Shown piece after piece: positions 9,227 through 17,589 of a DNA stretch of 64,000 bases. A program made the position numbers and the translations under genes. The DNA is taken from NCBI RefSeq assembly GCF_006539825.1, contig NZ_BJNT01000013.1, positions 62,001-126,000 on the forward strand. Reading direction: 5' to 3'. Source of the stretch: Corynebacterium variabile. GTDB lineage: Bacteria > Actinomycetota > Actinomycetes > Mycobacteriales > Mycobacteriaceae. The number at the start of each line of letters is the position of its first letter. Within the stretch, counting starts at the first letter, position 1. The notes beneath the pieces are model-generated. The model searched no databases, had not been told where the DNA came from, and saw only the letters and a list, made by a program, of their open reading frames with translations.

Positions 9227-9320
9227 GTGGCATCCCCTTCGTCGCAGTGGCATCCCGTGCTGTCGGGTACCGCGGCTGAAGCGACACGATGAGATGCCGC
9301 GCTGTAGGACGGGATGCCGA
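9227..9320. repeat. 94-bp four-site dyad element, copy 1
   Basis: Two direct copies of GTGGCATCCC (9227, 9247) are followed by two inverted copies (9291-9300, 9311-9320), each pair spaced 20 bp, around one dyad axis at 9273.5. TGTC (9261) and GACA (9283) are symmetric about the same axis. The same geometry and length recur at 47361-47454. It sits just after the UvrA-like gene stop and 70 bp before the menD start. Confidence 0.75.
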
Positions 9321-9327
9321 CAGACAA

Positions 9328-11652
9328 TCAGTGCACGGCGGCGGCCAGGTAGCGGCCGGTCAGGTTGGCTGACTGCGCAGAGGCAGACACCAGCTCCGCC
9401 GGCGAGCCCTCGAACACGACCTGCCCACCGTCGTGCCCCGCGCCCGGCCCGATGTCGATGATGTGGTCGGCGGCGGCGATGACCGCGAGGTTGTGCTCGA
9501 TGACGACGAGCGTGTGCCCGGCGTCCACCAGGTTCTGCATCATCTCCACCAGGGTCGCGGTGTCCGCCAGGTGCAGGCCGGTGGTCGGCTCATCGAGGAC
9601 GATCACCGGGGCGTCCCCGTCGATGCGGGACGCCAGCTTCAGCCGCTGTCGCTCACCACCGGACAGTGTCGTCAGCGGCTGCCCGAGACGCAGGTAGTCC
9701 AGCCCGACCTGGCGCAGCAGGGACAGTGCCGCGGCGACGGGCTTCGAGGGGGCGTCCTGCGTGAAATAGGTGGACGCCTCCGCCACCGTCATGTCGAGCA
9801 CCTCAGAGATGTCACGTCCGGCGACGCGGTACTCCAGCACCTCGGGCCGGAAACGGCGCCCGGCACAGTCCTCGCAGGGCGCCGAGACGCCCGTCATCAT
9901 CGCCAGATCGGTGTAGACCACACCCTGACCGTGGCAGGTGGGACAGGCCCCGTCGGAGTTCGGGCTGAACATCGAGGCAGTCGCCCCGGCGTCCCTGTTG
10001 CGACGGGCGAACAGTTTGCGGATGTCGTCGAGCATCCCGGTGTACGTCGCCGGGGTGGAACGCCGTGAACCCCTGATAGCGGACTGGTCGACGACCGCCA
10101 CACCGTCGCGGCCGACCAGGCCACCGGTGACCAGCGAGGACTTCCCCGACCCGGCCACACCGGTGAGCACCGTGAGGGTGCCCAGCGGGATATCGACGGA
10201 AACGTCGACCAAGTTGTTCAGCGTCACCGGCCCCACCGGGAGTATGCCACGGCCCGGTCGCACCGTATCCCGCAGCGACAGCCCCTGGTGCAGGGACTCT
10301 GCGGTGACGGTGGACGCCTCCTCCAGCTCCTCCGGCGTCCCGGTGAACACCACCTCGCCACCGTGGTCGCCGGAGCCCGGTCCCAGGTCGACGACTAGGT
10401 CGGCGGCACGGATCACCGAGGGTTTGTGCTCGACGACGAGAACTGTGTTGCCCTTGTCGCGGATGTCGGTGAGCAGTGTGTTCATCCGGGTGATGTCGTG
10501 CGGGTGCAGGCCGACGGTCGGCTCGTCGAAGACATAGGTGACGTCCGACAGTGCCGAGCCGAGGTGCCGGATCATCTTCACCCGCTGGGCCTCACCACCC
10601 GACAGTGTGCCCGCGGGGCGGTCGAGGCTGAGGTAGCCGAGGCCGACGGAGACCAGCGCGGCGAGCTGGTCGGTCAGGGTGGTCAGTGCCGGGCCGACGG
10701 ACGTGGCGTCCACCCCCGTGAGGAAGTCCAGGAGGTCCCCGACCTGCATCGCCGAGCATTCCGGAAGCGTCTTCCCGGCGACGGTGGCGGTGCGGGCGGC
10801 CTCGGACAGTCGCGCGCCGTGACAGGACGGGCACTGTCCGGTGGTGCTGATCTTCTCGACGAAGGCCACGATGTTCTTCTGCTTCGGCGGGGTGTCGCGG
10901 TCGATCCACAGGCGGCGGATACGGGTCACCAGCCCGTCGAAGGTGAGCGTGGAGAAGCCGTTGTTGTCCTCTTTCGCCACCTTGATCTTCTGCGTCGGGG
11001 CGTAGAGGAAGAACTCGCGGTCCTCGTCGCTGTAGTCCTTCACCGGCAGGTCGGGGTCGAGCCGGCCGTTGGAGGCGTAGGACGACCAGTACCAGTCGCC
11101 GACACCGAAGCCGGGCGCCTCGATCGCCCCCTCGTTGAGGGACTTCGTCTCATCCAGGAAGGACGCCAGGTCCAGGTCAGCGACCGTTCCGGAGCCTTCA
11201 CAGGTCGGGCACCAGCCGTCAGGCAGGTTGAAGGAGAACGCCTTGGCGGAGCCGACGTAGGGCTCGGACAGGCGGGAGAAGAGGAGGCGGAGGGTGGTGG
11301 ATGCGTCGGTCGCGGTACCCACGGTGGAGCGGGAGTTCGCGCCCATGCGCTCCTGGTCGATGATGACGGCGGCGGTCAGATCGGTCAGTTCATCGACGTC
11401 GGGTCGCGGCAGGGAGGGCATGAATCCCTGGATGAAGGCACTGTAGGTCTCGTCGATGAGGCGCCGGGATTCGGCGGCGACGGTGCCGAAGACGAGGGAG
11501 GATTTGCCGGATCCGGACAGGCCGGTGACAACGGTCAGCCTCCGCTTCGGCAGGTCGACGTCGATGTTCTTCAGGTTGTTGACGCGGGCTCCGCGGACGC
11601 GGATCGTGTCGTGGGTGTCGGGCAGGGACGCGGTGCTGGTCTCGGCGTTCAC
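9328..11652 (-). CDS. UvrA-like ABC ATPase (excinuclease subunit A paralogue)
   Basis: 774-aa protein with two ABC ATPase halves of the UvrA type. Each half has a Walker A (GLSGSGKSS near residue 44; GVAGSGKSS near 495), UvrA-style zinc-finger cysteines (CPTCEGSG; CPSCHGARLSE; CPTCHGQG with CEDCAGRRF) and LSGGEAQR/LSGGERQR signatures. It is much shorter than housekeeping UvrA (about 950 aa), fitting the UvrA2/drug-resistance-type class, which lacks the UvrB-binding domain. Such proteins are linked to tolerance of DNA-binding drugs; the ligand here is unknown. GTG 11652 follows a CATACT box at a 7-nt spacer. Confidence 0.88.
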   Translation of the reverse strand: MNAETSTASLPDTHDTIRVRGARVNNLKNIDVDLPKRRLTVVTGLSGSGKSSLVFGTVAAESRRLIDETYSAFIQGFMPSLPRPDVDELTDLTAAVIIDQERMGANSRSTVGTATDASTTLRLLFSRLSEPYVGSAKAFSFNLPDGWCPTCEGSGTVADLDLASFLDETKSLNEGAIEAPGFGVGDWYWSSYASNGRLDPDLPVKDYSDEDREFFLYAPTQKIKVAKEDNNGFSTLTFDGLVTRIRRLWIDRDTPPKQKNIVAFVEKISTTGQCPSCHGARLSEAARTATVAGKTLPECSAMQVGDLLDFLTGVDATSVGPALTTLTDQLAALVSVGLGYLSLDRPAGTLSGGEAQRVKMIRHLGSALSDVTYVFDEPTVGLHPHDITRMNTLLTDIRDKGNTVLVVEHKPSVIRAADLVVDLGPGSGDHGGEVVFTGTPEELEEASTVTAESLHQGLSLRDTVRPGRGILPVGPVTLNNLVDVSVDIPLGTLTVLTGVAGSGKSSLVTGGLVGRDGVAVVDQSAIRGSRRSTPATYTGMLDDIRKLFARRNRDAGATASMFSPNSDGACPTCHGQGVVYTDLAMMTGVSAPCEDCAGRRFRPEVLEYRVAGRDISEVLDMTVAEASTYFTQDAPSKPVAAALSLLRQVGLDYLRLGQPLTTLSGGERQRLKLASRIDGDAPVIVLDEPTTGLHLADTATLVEMMQNLVDAGHTLVVIEHNLAVIAAADHIIDIGPGAGHDGGQVVFEGSPAELVSASAQSANLTGRYLAAAVH

Positions 11653-11718
11653 CCGGCCAAGTATGCCGGAAAGTGTGGGCCTCCCCGCCGGGGTGTCATC
11701 CCGGGGAGGGGCGGTGGA

Positions 11719-12795
11719 TCAGTGGGTCTCGGCCAGCACCTGGTAGGACGCCGCCAGCCGGTCGAACCACCAGTCGCGCCGTGCGGCCGGGGACGCCAGT
11801 GCGTCCAGCCGGGCGTCCTCCGGGACGCACTGCTCGACCGCGAGGCGTCCGTCGACGATCTGACGCGGCGCGCAGACCTCCTCGGCATACAGCGACCCGG
11901 TCGCCAGGCCCGCCGCCTGCGGATGGACCACCATCTCATCATCGTCCTCGTAGCCCGGCAGTGTCGCAACGGCAAGCAGCCCGGCGTACATGCCCACTGC
12001 GGACTCCAGAGCGGAGGACACGGTCACGGCGACGCCGTACCGCCCCACCTCCTCGGCGATGGCCCGCACATGGTCCACCCCGCCCAACGGCGCGGCCTTG
12101 AGCACCGCCACATCACACGCACCGGCCTGCACCGCGGCCAGCGGATCGGAGGCCTTGCGGATCAGTTCGTCGGCGGCGATCCGCACCATCATCCCGCGCG
12201 AGCCCAGTCGACGCCTGAGCTCCGCCAGCTCCTCCACGGTCGCACAGGGCTGCTCCATGTAGTCCAGCGGTCCACCGCCCTGGGAGGGGTCGGTCAACGC
12301 CACGGCGGCGGCGAAGGCCTCGTCGACACTCCAGCCCGTGTTGGCGTCCACCCGGACGGCGATCCCGGGCCGGGCCTCGCGGACCGCACGAACACGGGCC
12401 ACGTCATCGGCCAGCGTCTGCCCCTGCTGCGCGACCTTCACCTTCACGGTCGTGCACCCCGGGTAGCGGTCCAGCAGCGCGGGCACGAGATCCGGGTCAG
12501 CCGACACGTCCACCGCCGGCACCGTGGCATTGACCTCCACGGACGGCAGGACGCGGGAACCGGCGGGCCGCAACGACTCAGCGTCCCACCCCAGAAGCAA
12601 CGCCGAACGCAGCCAGCGGGACGCCTCCTCCGGGCCGTACTCCAGGAACGGCGACCACTCGACCCAGCCGTCGGGCCCTTCGATGAGCATGATCTCGCGC
12701 TCGGTGACGCCCCGGAAGGGCACCCGCAGCGGGCAGGTCACCACGCGGGCGCGGTCGGTGAGCTCGGAAAGGGAAGGAAGGGAGTGCAGTGACAT
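11719..12795 (-). CDS. menC: o-Succinylbenzoate synthase
   Basis: Enolase-superfamily dehydratase that converts SHCHC to o-succinylbenzoate in menaquinone synthesis. The 358-aa protein has the barrel motifs VKVKVA (catalytic Lys), VRVDANTGWSVDEA (metal Asp), YMEQPCATVEELAELRR (metal Glu), RIAADE (metal Asp/Glu) and VAVLKAAPLGGV (catalytic Lys). ATG 12795 lies 6 nt from a TAGGCT box. The gene is divergent from menB, and the start codons are only 22 bp apart. Confidence 0.92.
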   Translation of the reverse strand: MSLHSLPSLSELTDRARVVTCPLRVPFRGVTEREIMLIEGPDGWVEWSPFLEYGPEEASRWLRSALLLGWDAESLRPAGSRVLPSVEVNATVPAVDVSADPDLVPALLDRYPGCTTVKVKVAQQGQTLADDVARVRAVREARPGIAVRVDANTGWSVDEAFAAAVALTDPSQGGGPLDYMEQPCATVEELAELRRRLGSRGMMVRIAADELIRKASDPLAAVQAGACDVAVLKAAPLGGVDHVRAIAEEVGRYGVAVTVSSALESAVGMYAGLLAVATLPGYEDDDEMVVHPQAAGLATGSLYAEEVCAPRQIVDGRLAVEQCVPEDARLDALASPAARRDWWFDRLAASYQVLAETH

Positions 12796-12801
12796 GCCCA
12801 C

Positions 12802-12811
12802 AGCCTACGAT
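12802..12811. promoter_or_regulatory. Overlapping divergent -10 boxes for menC and menB
   Basis: The plus strand reads TACGAT (12806-12811), 6 nt before the menB ATG. The minus strand reads TAGGCT (12807-12802), 6 nt before the menC ATG. The two hexamers share the central TA at 12806-12807. The geometry implies two leaderless transcripts starting back to back within 22 bp. Confidence 0.6.
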
Positions 12812-12817
12812 GGCCGC

Positions 12818-13768
12818 ATGACAGAACAGAGCAACCCCTTCAACCCGGACCTGTGGCGCGACGTCCCCGGCTTCGACTTCGACGACATCACCTACCACCG
12901 CCACGTCGGTGAAGGGCGCACCAACGGCATCGTCCGTATCGCCTTCGACCGCCCGGAGGTGCGCAATGCCTTCCGCCCGCACACCGTCGACGAGCTCTAC
13001 CGCGCCCTCGACCACGCCCGCCGCTCCCCCGACGTCGGCACCATTCTGCTCACCGGCAACGGCCCCAGCCCGAAGGACGGCGGCTGGGCCTTCTGCTCCG
13101 GCGGTGACCAGCGCATCCGTGGCCGCTCGGGCTACCAGTACGCCACCGCCCACGACTCGGACGTCGAGCACGCCGACGCGTCCTCGGTGGATGCCGCCCG
13201 CGTCAAGGCCGAGGGAGGACGCCTGCACATCCTCGAGGTGCAGCGCCTCATCCGCACCATGCCGAAGGTCGTCATCTGCCTGGTCAACGGCTGGGCCGCC
13301 GGTGGCGGACACTCCCTGCACGTCGTCTGCGACCTGACCCTGGCGTCCCGTGAGCACGGGAAGTTCAAGCAGACGGACGCCGACGTGGGATCCTTCGACG
13401 CCGGTTACGGTTCCGCCTACCTGGCCAAGCAGGTCGGCCAGAAGAATGCCCGCGAGATCTTCTTCCTCGGCCGGACCTACGATGCCGAGCGGATGATGCA
13501 GATGGGCGCGGTCAACGAGGTCGTCGACCATGCCGAGCTGGAGAACACCGCCATCGAGTGGGCGCAGGCGATCAACACGAAGTCCCCGACGGCGCAGCGG
13601 ATGCTCAAGTTCGCCTTCAACCTCACCGATGACGGGCTGATGGGCCAGCAGGTGTTCGCCGGCGAGGCGACCAGACTGGCCTACATGACCGACGAGGCGG
13701 TGGAGGGTAAGAACGCCTTCCTGGAGAAGCGGGACCCGAACTGGGATGAGTTCCCGTACTACTACTGA
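12818..13768 (+). CDS. menB: 1,4-Dihydroxy-2-naphthoyl-CoA synthase
   Basis: Crotonase-fold ring-closing enzyme that turns o-succinylbenzoyl-CoA into DHNA-CoA. The 316-aa protein has the family blocks VRIAFDRPEVRNAFRPHTVDEL, FCSGGDQRIRGRSGY (oxyanion-hole region), VICLVNGWAAGGGHSLHVVCDLTLAS and GSFDAGYGSAYLAKQVG. The start (MTEQSNPFNPDLW) is set by homology and by the TACGAT box 6 nt upstream. The 438 bp that follow before pit hold a GC hairpin and regulatory palindromes but no gene. Confidence 0.95.
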   Translation: MTEQSNPFNPDLWRDVPGFDFDDITYHRHVGEGRTNGIVRIAFDRPEVRNAFRPHTVDELYRALDHARRSPDVGTILLTGNGPSPKDGGWAFCSGGDQRIRGRSGYQYATAHDSDVEHADASSVDAARVKAEGGRLHILEVQRLIRTMPKVVICLVNGWAAGGGHSLHVVCDLTLASREHGKFKQTDADVGSFDAGYGSAYLAKQVGQKNAREIFFLGRTYDAERMMQMGAVNEVVDHAELENTAIEWAQAINTKSPTAQRMLKFAFNLTDDGLMGQQVFAGEATRLAYMTDEAVEGKNAFLEKRDPNWDEFPYYY

Positions 13769-13839
13769 CGCACTACTACCGACGCAGCGTCCGTCCACCC
13801 CGACCCGCCGCCGCGGGGCGGAAAGACAGACCCTGAGGT

Positions 13840-13855
13840 TGTGAAGTTTGTCACA
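13840..13855. promoter_or_regulatory. GlxR/CRP-type operator upstream of pit
   Basis: TGTGA-AGTTTG-TCACA is an exact match to the TGTGAN6TCACA consensus of GlxR, the cAMP-responsive global regulator of corynebacteria. It lies about 350 bp upstream of pit and 70 bp after menB, so regulation of pit is the likelier reading. Confidence 0.7.
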
Positions 13856-14017
13856 TTCTGCCCGGCCCGGCGCAGTGACGCAGATCATCTCCCCCGGCGG
13901 GGCCCCGGCCGCCCGGCCGGCGGCGCCACCCGCCCGACATGAACAGATCATGAACCACGGACAACGGGAACCGGGAGTATTCCGCGGATCATCGAATTGC
14001 TGACCTGCATATATTCC

Positions 14018-14086
14018 GTGGGAGAATCCCACTATTCCCCGTGCCCATCGCGGGTCGTATTCACAAACATACTGTGACCTGCACAG
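14018..14086. promoter_or_regulatory. Palindromes in the pit upstream region
   Basis: Three short dyads lie 120-190 bp before the pit start: GTGGGA-GAA-TCCCAC (14018-14032), everted half-sites TCACA-N7-TGTGA (14061-14077), and CTGTG-ACCTG-CACAG (14072-14086). An AT-rich TATATT sits at 14010. These suggest a regulated promoter; which factor binds is unknown, with GlxR or a phosphate regulator as candidates. Confidence 0.4.
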
Positions 14087-14206
14087 ATGCGCCGTCATCG
14101 TCACGGCGTCGCCGAGCGTTTCCCTGAGGTTCACCTACCACCTCCACCGGCACCCCCGGCCCGGCAGGGGATGGAAATTCCGGCCGATAAGAGGGATTCT
14201 TCTCGG

Positions 14207-15541
14207 GTGACTACCGAAGTACTGATCCTCATCCTAGTGATCGGGACTGCCCTGGCGTTCGACTTCACCAACGGCTTCCACGACACAGCCAACGCGATGG
14301 CCACCTCCATCGCCACCGGCGCACTCAAGCCGAAGGTCGCCGTCGCACTCGCCGGCGGCCTCAACCTCGTCGGAGCCTTCCTCTCCGTCGAGGTGGCCAA
14401 GACAGTGGCGAAAGGCATCGTCGACCTCGACGCCTTCGACCTCTCCGACGTGGCCTCCACAGACAAACTCCTGCTGGTCGTCTTCTCCGGCCTGATCGGC
14501 GGCATCGTCTGGAATCTTCTCACCTGGCTCCTCGGCCTGCCGTCCAGCTCCTCCCACGCCCTGTTCGGCGGCCTCATCGGTGCCGCAATCGGCGCCCTGG
14601 GCTTCTCCGGTGTCGAGTGGGGCGGCGTCGTCGACAAGATCCTCGTCCCCGCCCTCGCCGCACCGTTCATCGCCGGCATCGTCTCTGCCATCGGTACCTA
14701 CGGCATCTACCGCGCCACGAAGCGCACCCGTGAGACCGAGCGCGACAGCCTCTTCCGCATCGGCCAGATCGGTTCCGCCTCCCTCGTCGCCCTCGCACAC
14801 GGCACCTCCGACGCGCAGAAGACGATGGGCGTCATCTTCCTCGCCCTCGTCGCCTCCGGCCACCTGGACGCCGCCGCGAACATGCCCTTCTGGGTCACTC
14901 TCTGCTGTGCCCTCGCCATCGCCGCCGGCACCTACTCCGGTGGCTGGCGCGTCATCCGCACCCTCGGTAAGGGCCTGGTCGAGATCTCCTCCCCTCAGGG
15001 CATGGCCGCAGAAGCGTCCTCCGCCGCAATCATCCTCACCTCCGCCCACTTCGGTATGGCCCTGTCCACCACCCACGTCGCCACCGGTTCCATCCTCGGC
15101 GCCGGCGTCGGACGCCCGGGCGCCGACGTCCGCTGGGGCGTTGCCGGTCGCATGGCCATGGCCTGGGTGACCACCCTCCCGATCGCCGCCCTGGTCTCCT
15201 ACTGCATCTGGCAGGTCTCCCACGGCACCGCGAACCTCACCAACACCGCCGGTGGCGCCATCGCCGCCTTCGTCATCCTGCTCATCGTCGTCGGCCTGAT
15301 CATCGTCAGGGCCCGCAAGCAGCCGGTCCACGCCGACAACGTCAACGCCGACTGGGACGAGCACGGTCTCGCTCCGGCCGAGGGGCACTCCGATTCCGCC
15401 CTCGCCGCCACCGAATCCAGCGACCTGGCGACCACTGCCGGACGCACACTCTCCGGCGCCACCGCCGGGGTCCACGACCCGGCCCACTTCGTCGATACCT
15501 CCGCCGGCATCGACACCTCCACCAACCGGAAGGACGTCTAG
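14207..15541 (+). CDS. pit: Low-affinity inorganic phosphate transporter, PiT family
   Basis: H+- or metal-phosphate symporter in the cytoplasmic membrane. The 444-aa protein has the PiT signature twice in the usual inverted arrangement: FDFTNGFHDTANAMATSIATGAL near the N-terminus and LALSTTHVATGSILGAGVGR near residue 290, with LAHGTSDAQKTMGV between. About ten membrane spans are visible, ending in a soluble tail of about 70 residues. GTG 14207 (VTTEVLILILVIG) is preferred, with GAGGG 11 nt upstream; an ATG at 14171 is also in frame. A small membrane gene follows 3 bp after the stop, forming an operon. Confidence 0.9.
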   Translation: MTTEVLILILVIGTALAFDFTNGFHDTANAMATSIATGALKPKVAVALAGGLNLVGAFLSVEVAKTVAKGIVDLDAFDLSDVASTDKLLLVVFSGLIGGIVWNLLTWLLGLPSSSSHALFGGLIGAAIGALGFSGVEWGGVVDKILVPALAAPFIAGIVSAIGTYGIYRATKRTRETERDSLFRIGQIGSASLVALAHGTSDAQKTMGVIFLALVASGHLDAAANMPFWVTLCCALAIAAGTYSGGWRVIRTLGKGLVEISSPQGMAAEASSAAIILTSAHFGMALSTTHVATGSILGAGVGRPGADVRWGVAGRMAMAWVTTLPIAALVSYCIWQVSHGTANLTNTAGGAIAAFVILLIVVGLIIVRARKQPVHADNVNADWDEHGLAPAEGHSDSALAATESSDLATTAGRTLSGATAGVHDPAHFVDTSAGIDTSTNRKDV

Positions 15542-15544
15542 ACC

Positions 15545-15829
15545 ATGGAACTCCTCAGCGACCTCCTCCAGGTCATCATCGCCGGCATCATCCTCGGCGC
15601 CGGCATCCCCGTCCTCTTCGGTCTCGGTATCCGCCTCAGCGTTCCGGCGCAGGGCGTCGAGGGTCACCCCTCCCAGCACATCCCCGGCTGGCAGCGTGCT
15701 GTCGCCGGCCTGATCTTCCTGGTCATCATCGTCGCCGTGGTCATCGGCCTGCTGTGGATCACCCAGGGACGCCTCTACGACGCCTTCGGCTGGGACATCT
15801 TCGGCACCGGAGGATCCTCCGGACACTGA
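15545..15829 (+). CDS. Small two-span membrane protein in the pit operon
   Basis: 94-aa protein of unknown function that begins 3 bp after pit, so it is probably co-translated. Two hydrophobic helices (about residues 7-30 and 50-73) are separated by a loop with VEGHPSQHIPGWQRA. Small proteins of this type follow pit in other corynebacteria, suggesting an accessory or regulatory subunit of the transporter (inference). A strong terminator follows. Confidence 0.8.
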   Translation: MELLSDLLQVIIAGIILGAGIPVLFGLGIRLSVPAQGVEGHPSQHIPGWQRAVAGLIFLVIIVAVVIGLLWITQGRLYDAFGWDIFGTGGSSGH

Positions 15830-15900
15830 CGGCACCCGGGGGCCGCATCCCCGCACAGACTTGCGGACCATCGGTAGTCACGCACCCGGTCCGCACCCGA

Positions 15901-15936
15901 CCAGCTCACCGGCATGCCCGGTGAGCTGGTTTTTTA
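15901..15936 (+). terminator. Rho-independent terminator of the pit operon
   Basis: Perfect 12-bp stem CCAGCTCACCGG/CCGGTGAGCTGG with a short loop, followed by TTTTTT. It is the clearest intrinsic terminator in the window. Confidence 0.9.
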
Positions 15937-15946
15937 CGCCAATTGT

Positions 15947-15975
15947 TTGACGTTTCCCACAATAGGGCTTACCCT
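15947..15975 (+). promoter_or_regulatory. Promoter of the menE upstream gene
   Basis: TTGACG at 15947, a 17-bp spacer, then TACCCT at 15970. The predicted transcript starts near 15982, leaving a leader of about 55 nt with an AAGGAG ribosome site before ATG 16036. Confidence 0.65.
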
Positions 15976-16035
15976 CGGTAAAACTCATTGCACCGACCTG
16001 CCCATCCACGTACGGCGTGGAAGGAGTGAAAGCCC

Positions 16036-16305
16036 ATGTACAACCCACTGTCCAGGATCCTCGACTGGTACCTCTCCCCCGTCAACGGAGGCACAGACGG
16101 CGCCGCCGGCACCGTTCTGGGCGTCCTCCCGTCGCGTCCCGGGGCGACCGACATCGTCGCCCACCTCATCGACCGGGGCCACACCCCCGCATCCGAGTCG
16201 GACGTGCGCGAATCCTTCGCCACCCTCTTCGACCGCGACGCCTCCCCCTTCGAGGAGATGCTCGCCTTCGACTACGTCGACAGTTTCGGACTGCTCTCCC
16301 GGTAG
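16036..16305 (+). CDS. Conserved hypothetical protein upstream of menE
   Basis: 89-aa soluble protein of unknown function, begun at ATG 16036 after AAGGAG. It opens with MYNPLSRILDWYLSPVNGG and contains VAHLIDRGHTPASESDVRESF. It has no membrane span, signal peptide or cysteine. It lies 13 bp before menE behind its own promoter, so the two are probably co-transcribed and it may bear on menaquinone synthesis, but nothing in the sequence shows how. Confidence 0.75.
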   Translation: MYNPLSRILDWYLSPVNGGTDGAAGTVLGVLPSRPGATDIVAHLIDRGHTPASESDVRESFATLFDRDASPFEEMLAFDYVDSFGLLSR

Positions 16306-16318
16306 TAGCGTCGGAGAT

Positions 16319-17575
16319 GTGAATCTCCCGCTCGAATCCCTCCCGGTCACGCTGGACAGCACGAGCGTACGCGCCGCACTGCCCGCCTACCGGGATTTCC
16401 TGGCAGGACGCCGCGCCCTGCTCCCCGTCTCCCCCGACGCCGCCGGCGACTCCCTGACTGAGCTGATGGGCGCTGACCGTACCGACGGTGCAGCACGCCC
16501 CACGGAGCCCGGCACCCTCATCGCCTGCACCTCCGGGTCCACCGGCACCCCGAAGGGCGCACTGTTGCGGACCGACGGGGTCCGTGCCGCGATCAGTGCC
16601 TCGGCCTCCTTCATCGCGGACCGGCTGGGCGCCGGCCCCGGCCCGTGGCTGCTGGCCCTGCCGCCGCACCACATCGCCGGGACGATGGTCATCCTGCGCA
16701 GTCTCGACGCCGGATTCGAGCCTGCGGTCCTCGACTCCTCCGGGGGACCGTTCCGGGTGGACGCCTTCTGCGCCGCCACCACCGCCCTCGCGGACGCCCA
16801 CCCCGGCCTGCCGCTGTACACGTCCCTGGTCCCGACCCAGCTGGTCCGGGTGCTGGACTCTGCAGAGGGGTCCGCTGCCCTGGGCCGCTATGCCGCGGTC
16901 CTCGTCGGCGGCGGTCCCACTCCCCCGGCCGTGGTCGCACGGTGTGGGGAGCTGGGGGTGGGCGTCCTGCTGACCTACGGCTCCTCCGAGACCTCCGGCG
17001 GTGTGCTCTACAACGGTGAACCGCTGCCCGGGTACACCGTCGAGAGCGTGGATCCCGATGACGCCGGGGTCGGTCGCGTGGCCCTGCACGGCCCCTCGGT
17101 GGCCGACGGGTACCGCGTCACCTGCTCCCTGGATCCGACGGTCGCGGCGGACGCCTTCCCCGCTCCCGGCGTGTTCCGCACCTCCGATCTGGGACGGGTC
17201 GAGGGGGGCGTCCTCACGGTCCTGGGACGCGCCGACGGCGCGGTGAACTCCGGAGGACTGAAGATCCTGCCCGAGCAGGTGGAGGCGGCCGTGGCCTCGG
17301 TCGGGCTGTCCTGTTGTGCGGTCGGTGTACCCGATGACGAGTGGGGCGAGATCGTCGCCGTACTCGTGGAGAGCGGTGGCGCAGAGAGTGCAGCGGGAAC
17401 CGACTGCACGGCGTCCCTGCGCGCCCGGATGAAGGACGCCGACGTGGCGTCACACCTGATACCCAGGCGGGCTTTCACGACCGGTGTCCTGCCGCTCACC
17501 GGTCCCGGGAAGCTCGACCGGCGGACGGTCCGTGGCGTCCTGCAGGAGCTTGTGCGGGGCACGTCCGGCGACTGA
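16319..17575 (+). CDS. menE: o-Succinylbenzoate-CoA ligase
   Basis: Adenylate-forming ligase that activates o-succinylbenzoate with CoA for MenB. The 418-aa protein is short for the family but complete. It has the P-loop-like [15 protein letters not shown] (A3), [14 protein letters not shown] (A5), [12 protein letters not shown] with [16 protein letters not shown] (A7-A8) and [11 protein letters not shown] with the catalytic Lys (A10). The GTG start at 16319 has GGAG very close (2 nt); no better start is in frame upstream. Confidence 0.9.
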   Translation: MNLPLESLPVTLDSTSVRAALPAYRDFLAGRRALLPVSPDAAGDSLTELMGADRTDGAARPTEPGTLIACTSGSTGTPKGALLRTDGVRAAISASASFIADRLGAGPGPWLLALPPHHIAGTMVILRSLDAGFEPAVLDSSGGPFRVDAFCAATTALADAHPGLPLYTSLVPTQLVRVLDSAEGSAALGRYAAVLVGGGPTPPAVVARCGELGVGVLLTYGSSETSGGVLYNGEPLPGYTVESVDPDDAGVGRVALHGPSVADGYRVTCSLDPTVAADAFPAPGVFRTSDLGRVEGGVLTVLGRADGAVNSGGLKILPEQVEAAVASVGLSCCAVGVPDDEWGEIVAVLVESGGAESAAGTDCTASLRARMKDADVASHLIPRRAFTTGVLPLTGPGKLDRRTVRGVLQELVRGTSGD

Positions 17576-17589
17576 CTACAGTGAGGGTC

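Noticed and set aside
7083..9292. Long plus-strand open frames of 538 and 720 codons opposite menD
   Set aside because: They are antisense shadows in high-GC DNA: arginine/serine- or glycine/valine-rich translations without any domain, opposite a well-conserved enzyme.
10426..12792. 788-codon open frame opposite the UvrA-like gene and menC
   Set aside because: It spans two real minus-strand genes and their intergenic gap, and its translation shows no recognisable motif.
14234..15871. 545-codon minus-strand open frame opposite pit
   Set aside because: Glycine/aspartate-rich antisense shadow of the transporter gene; no start signal or domain.
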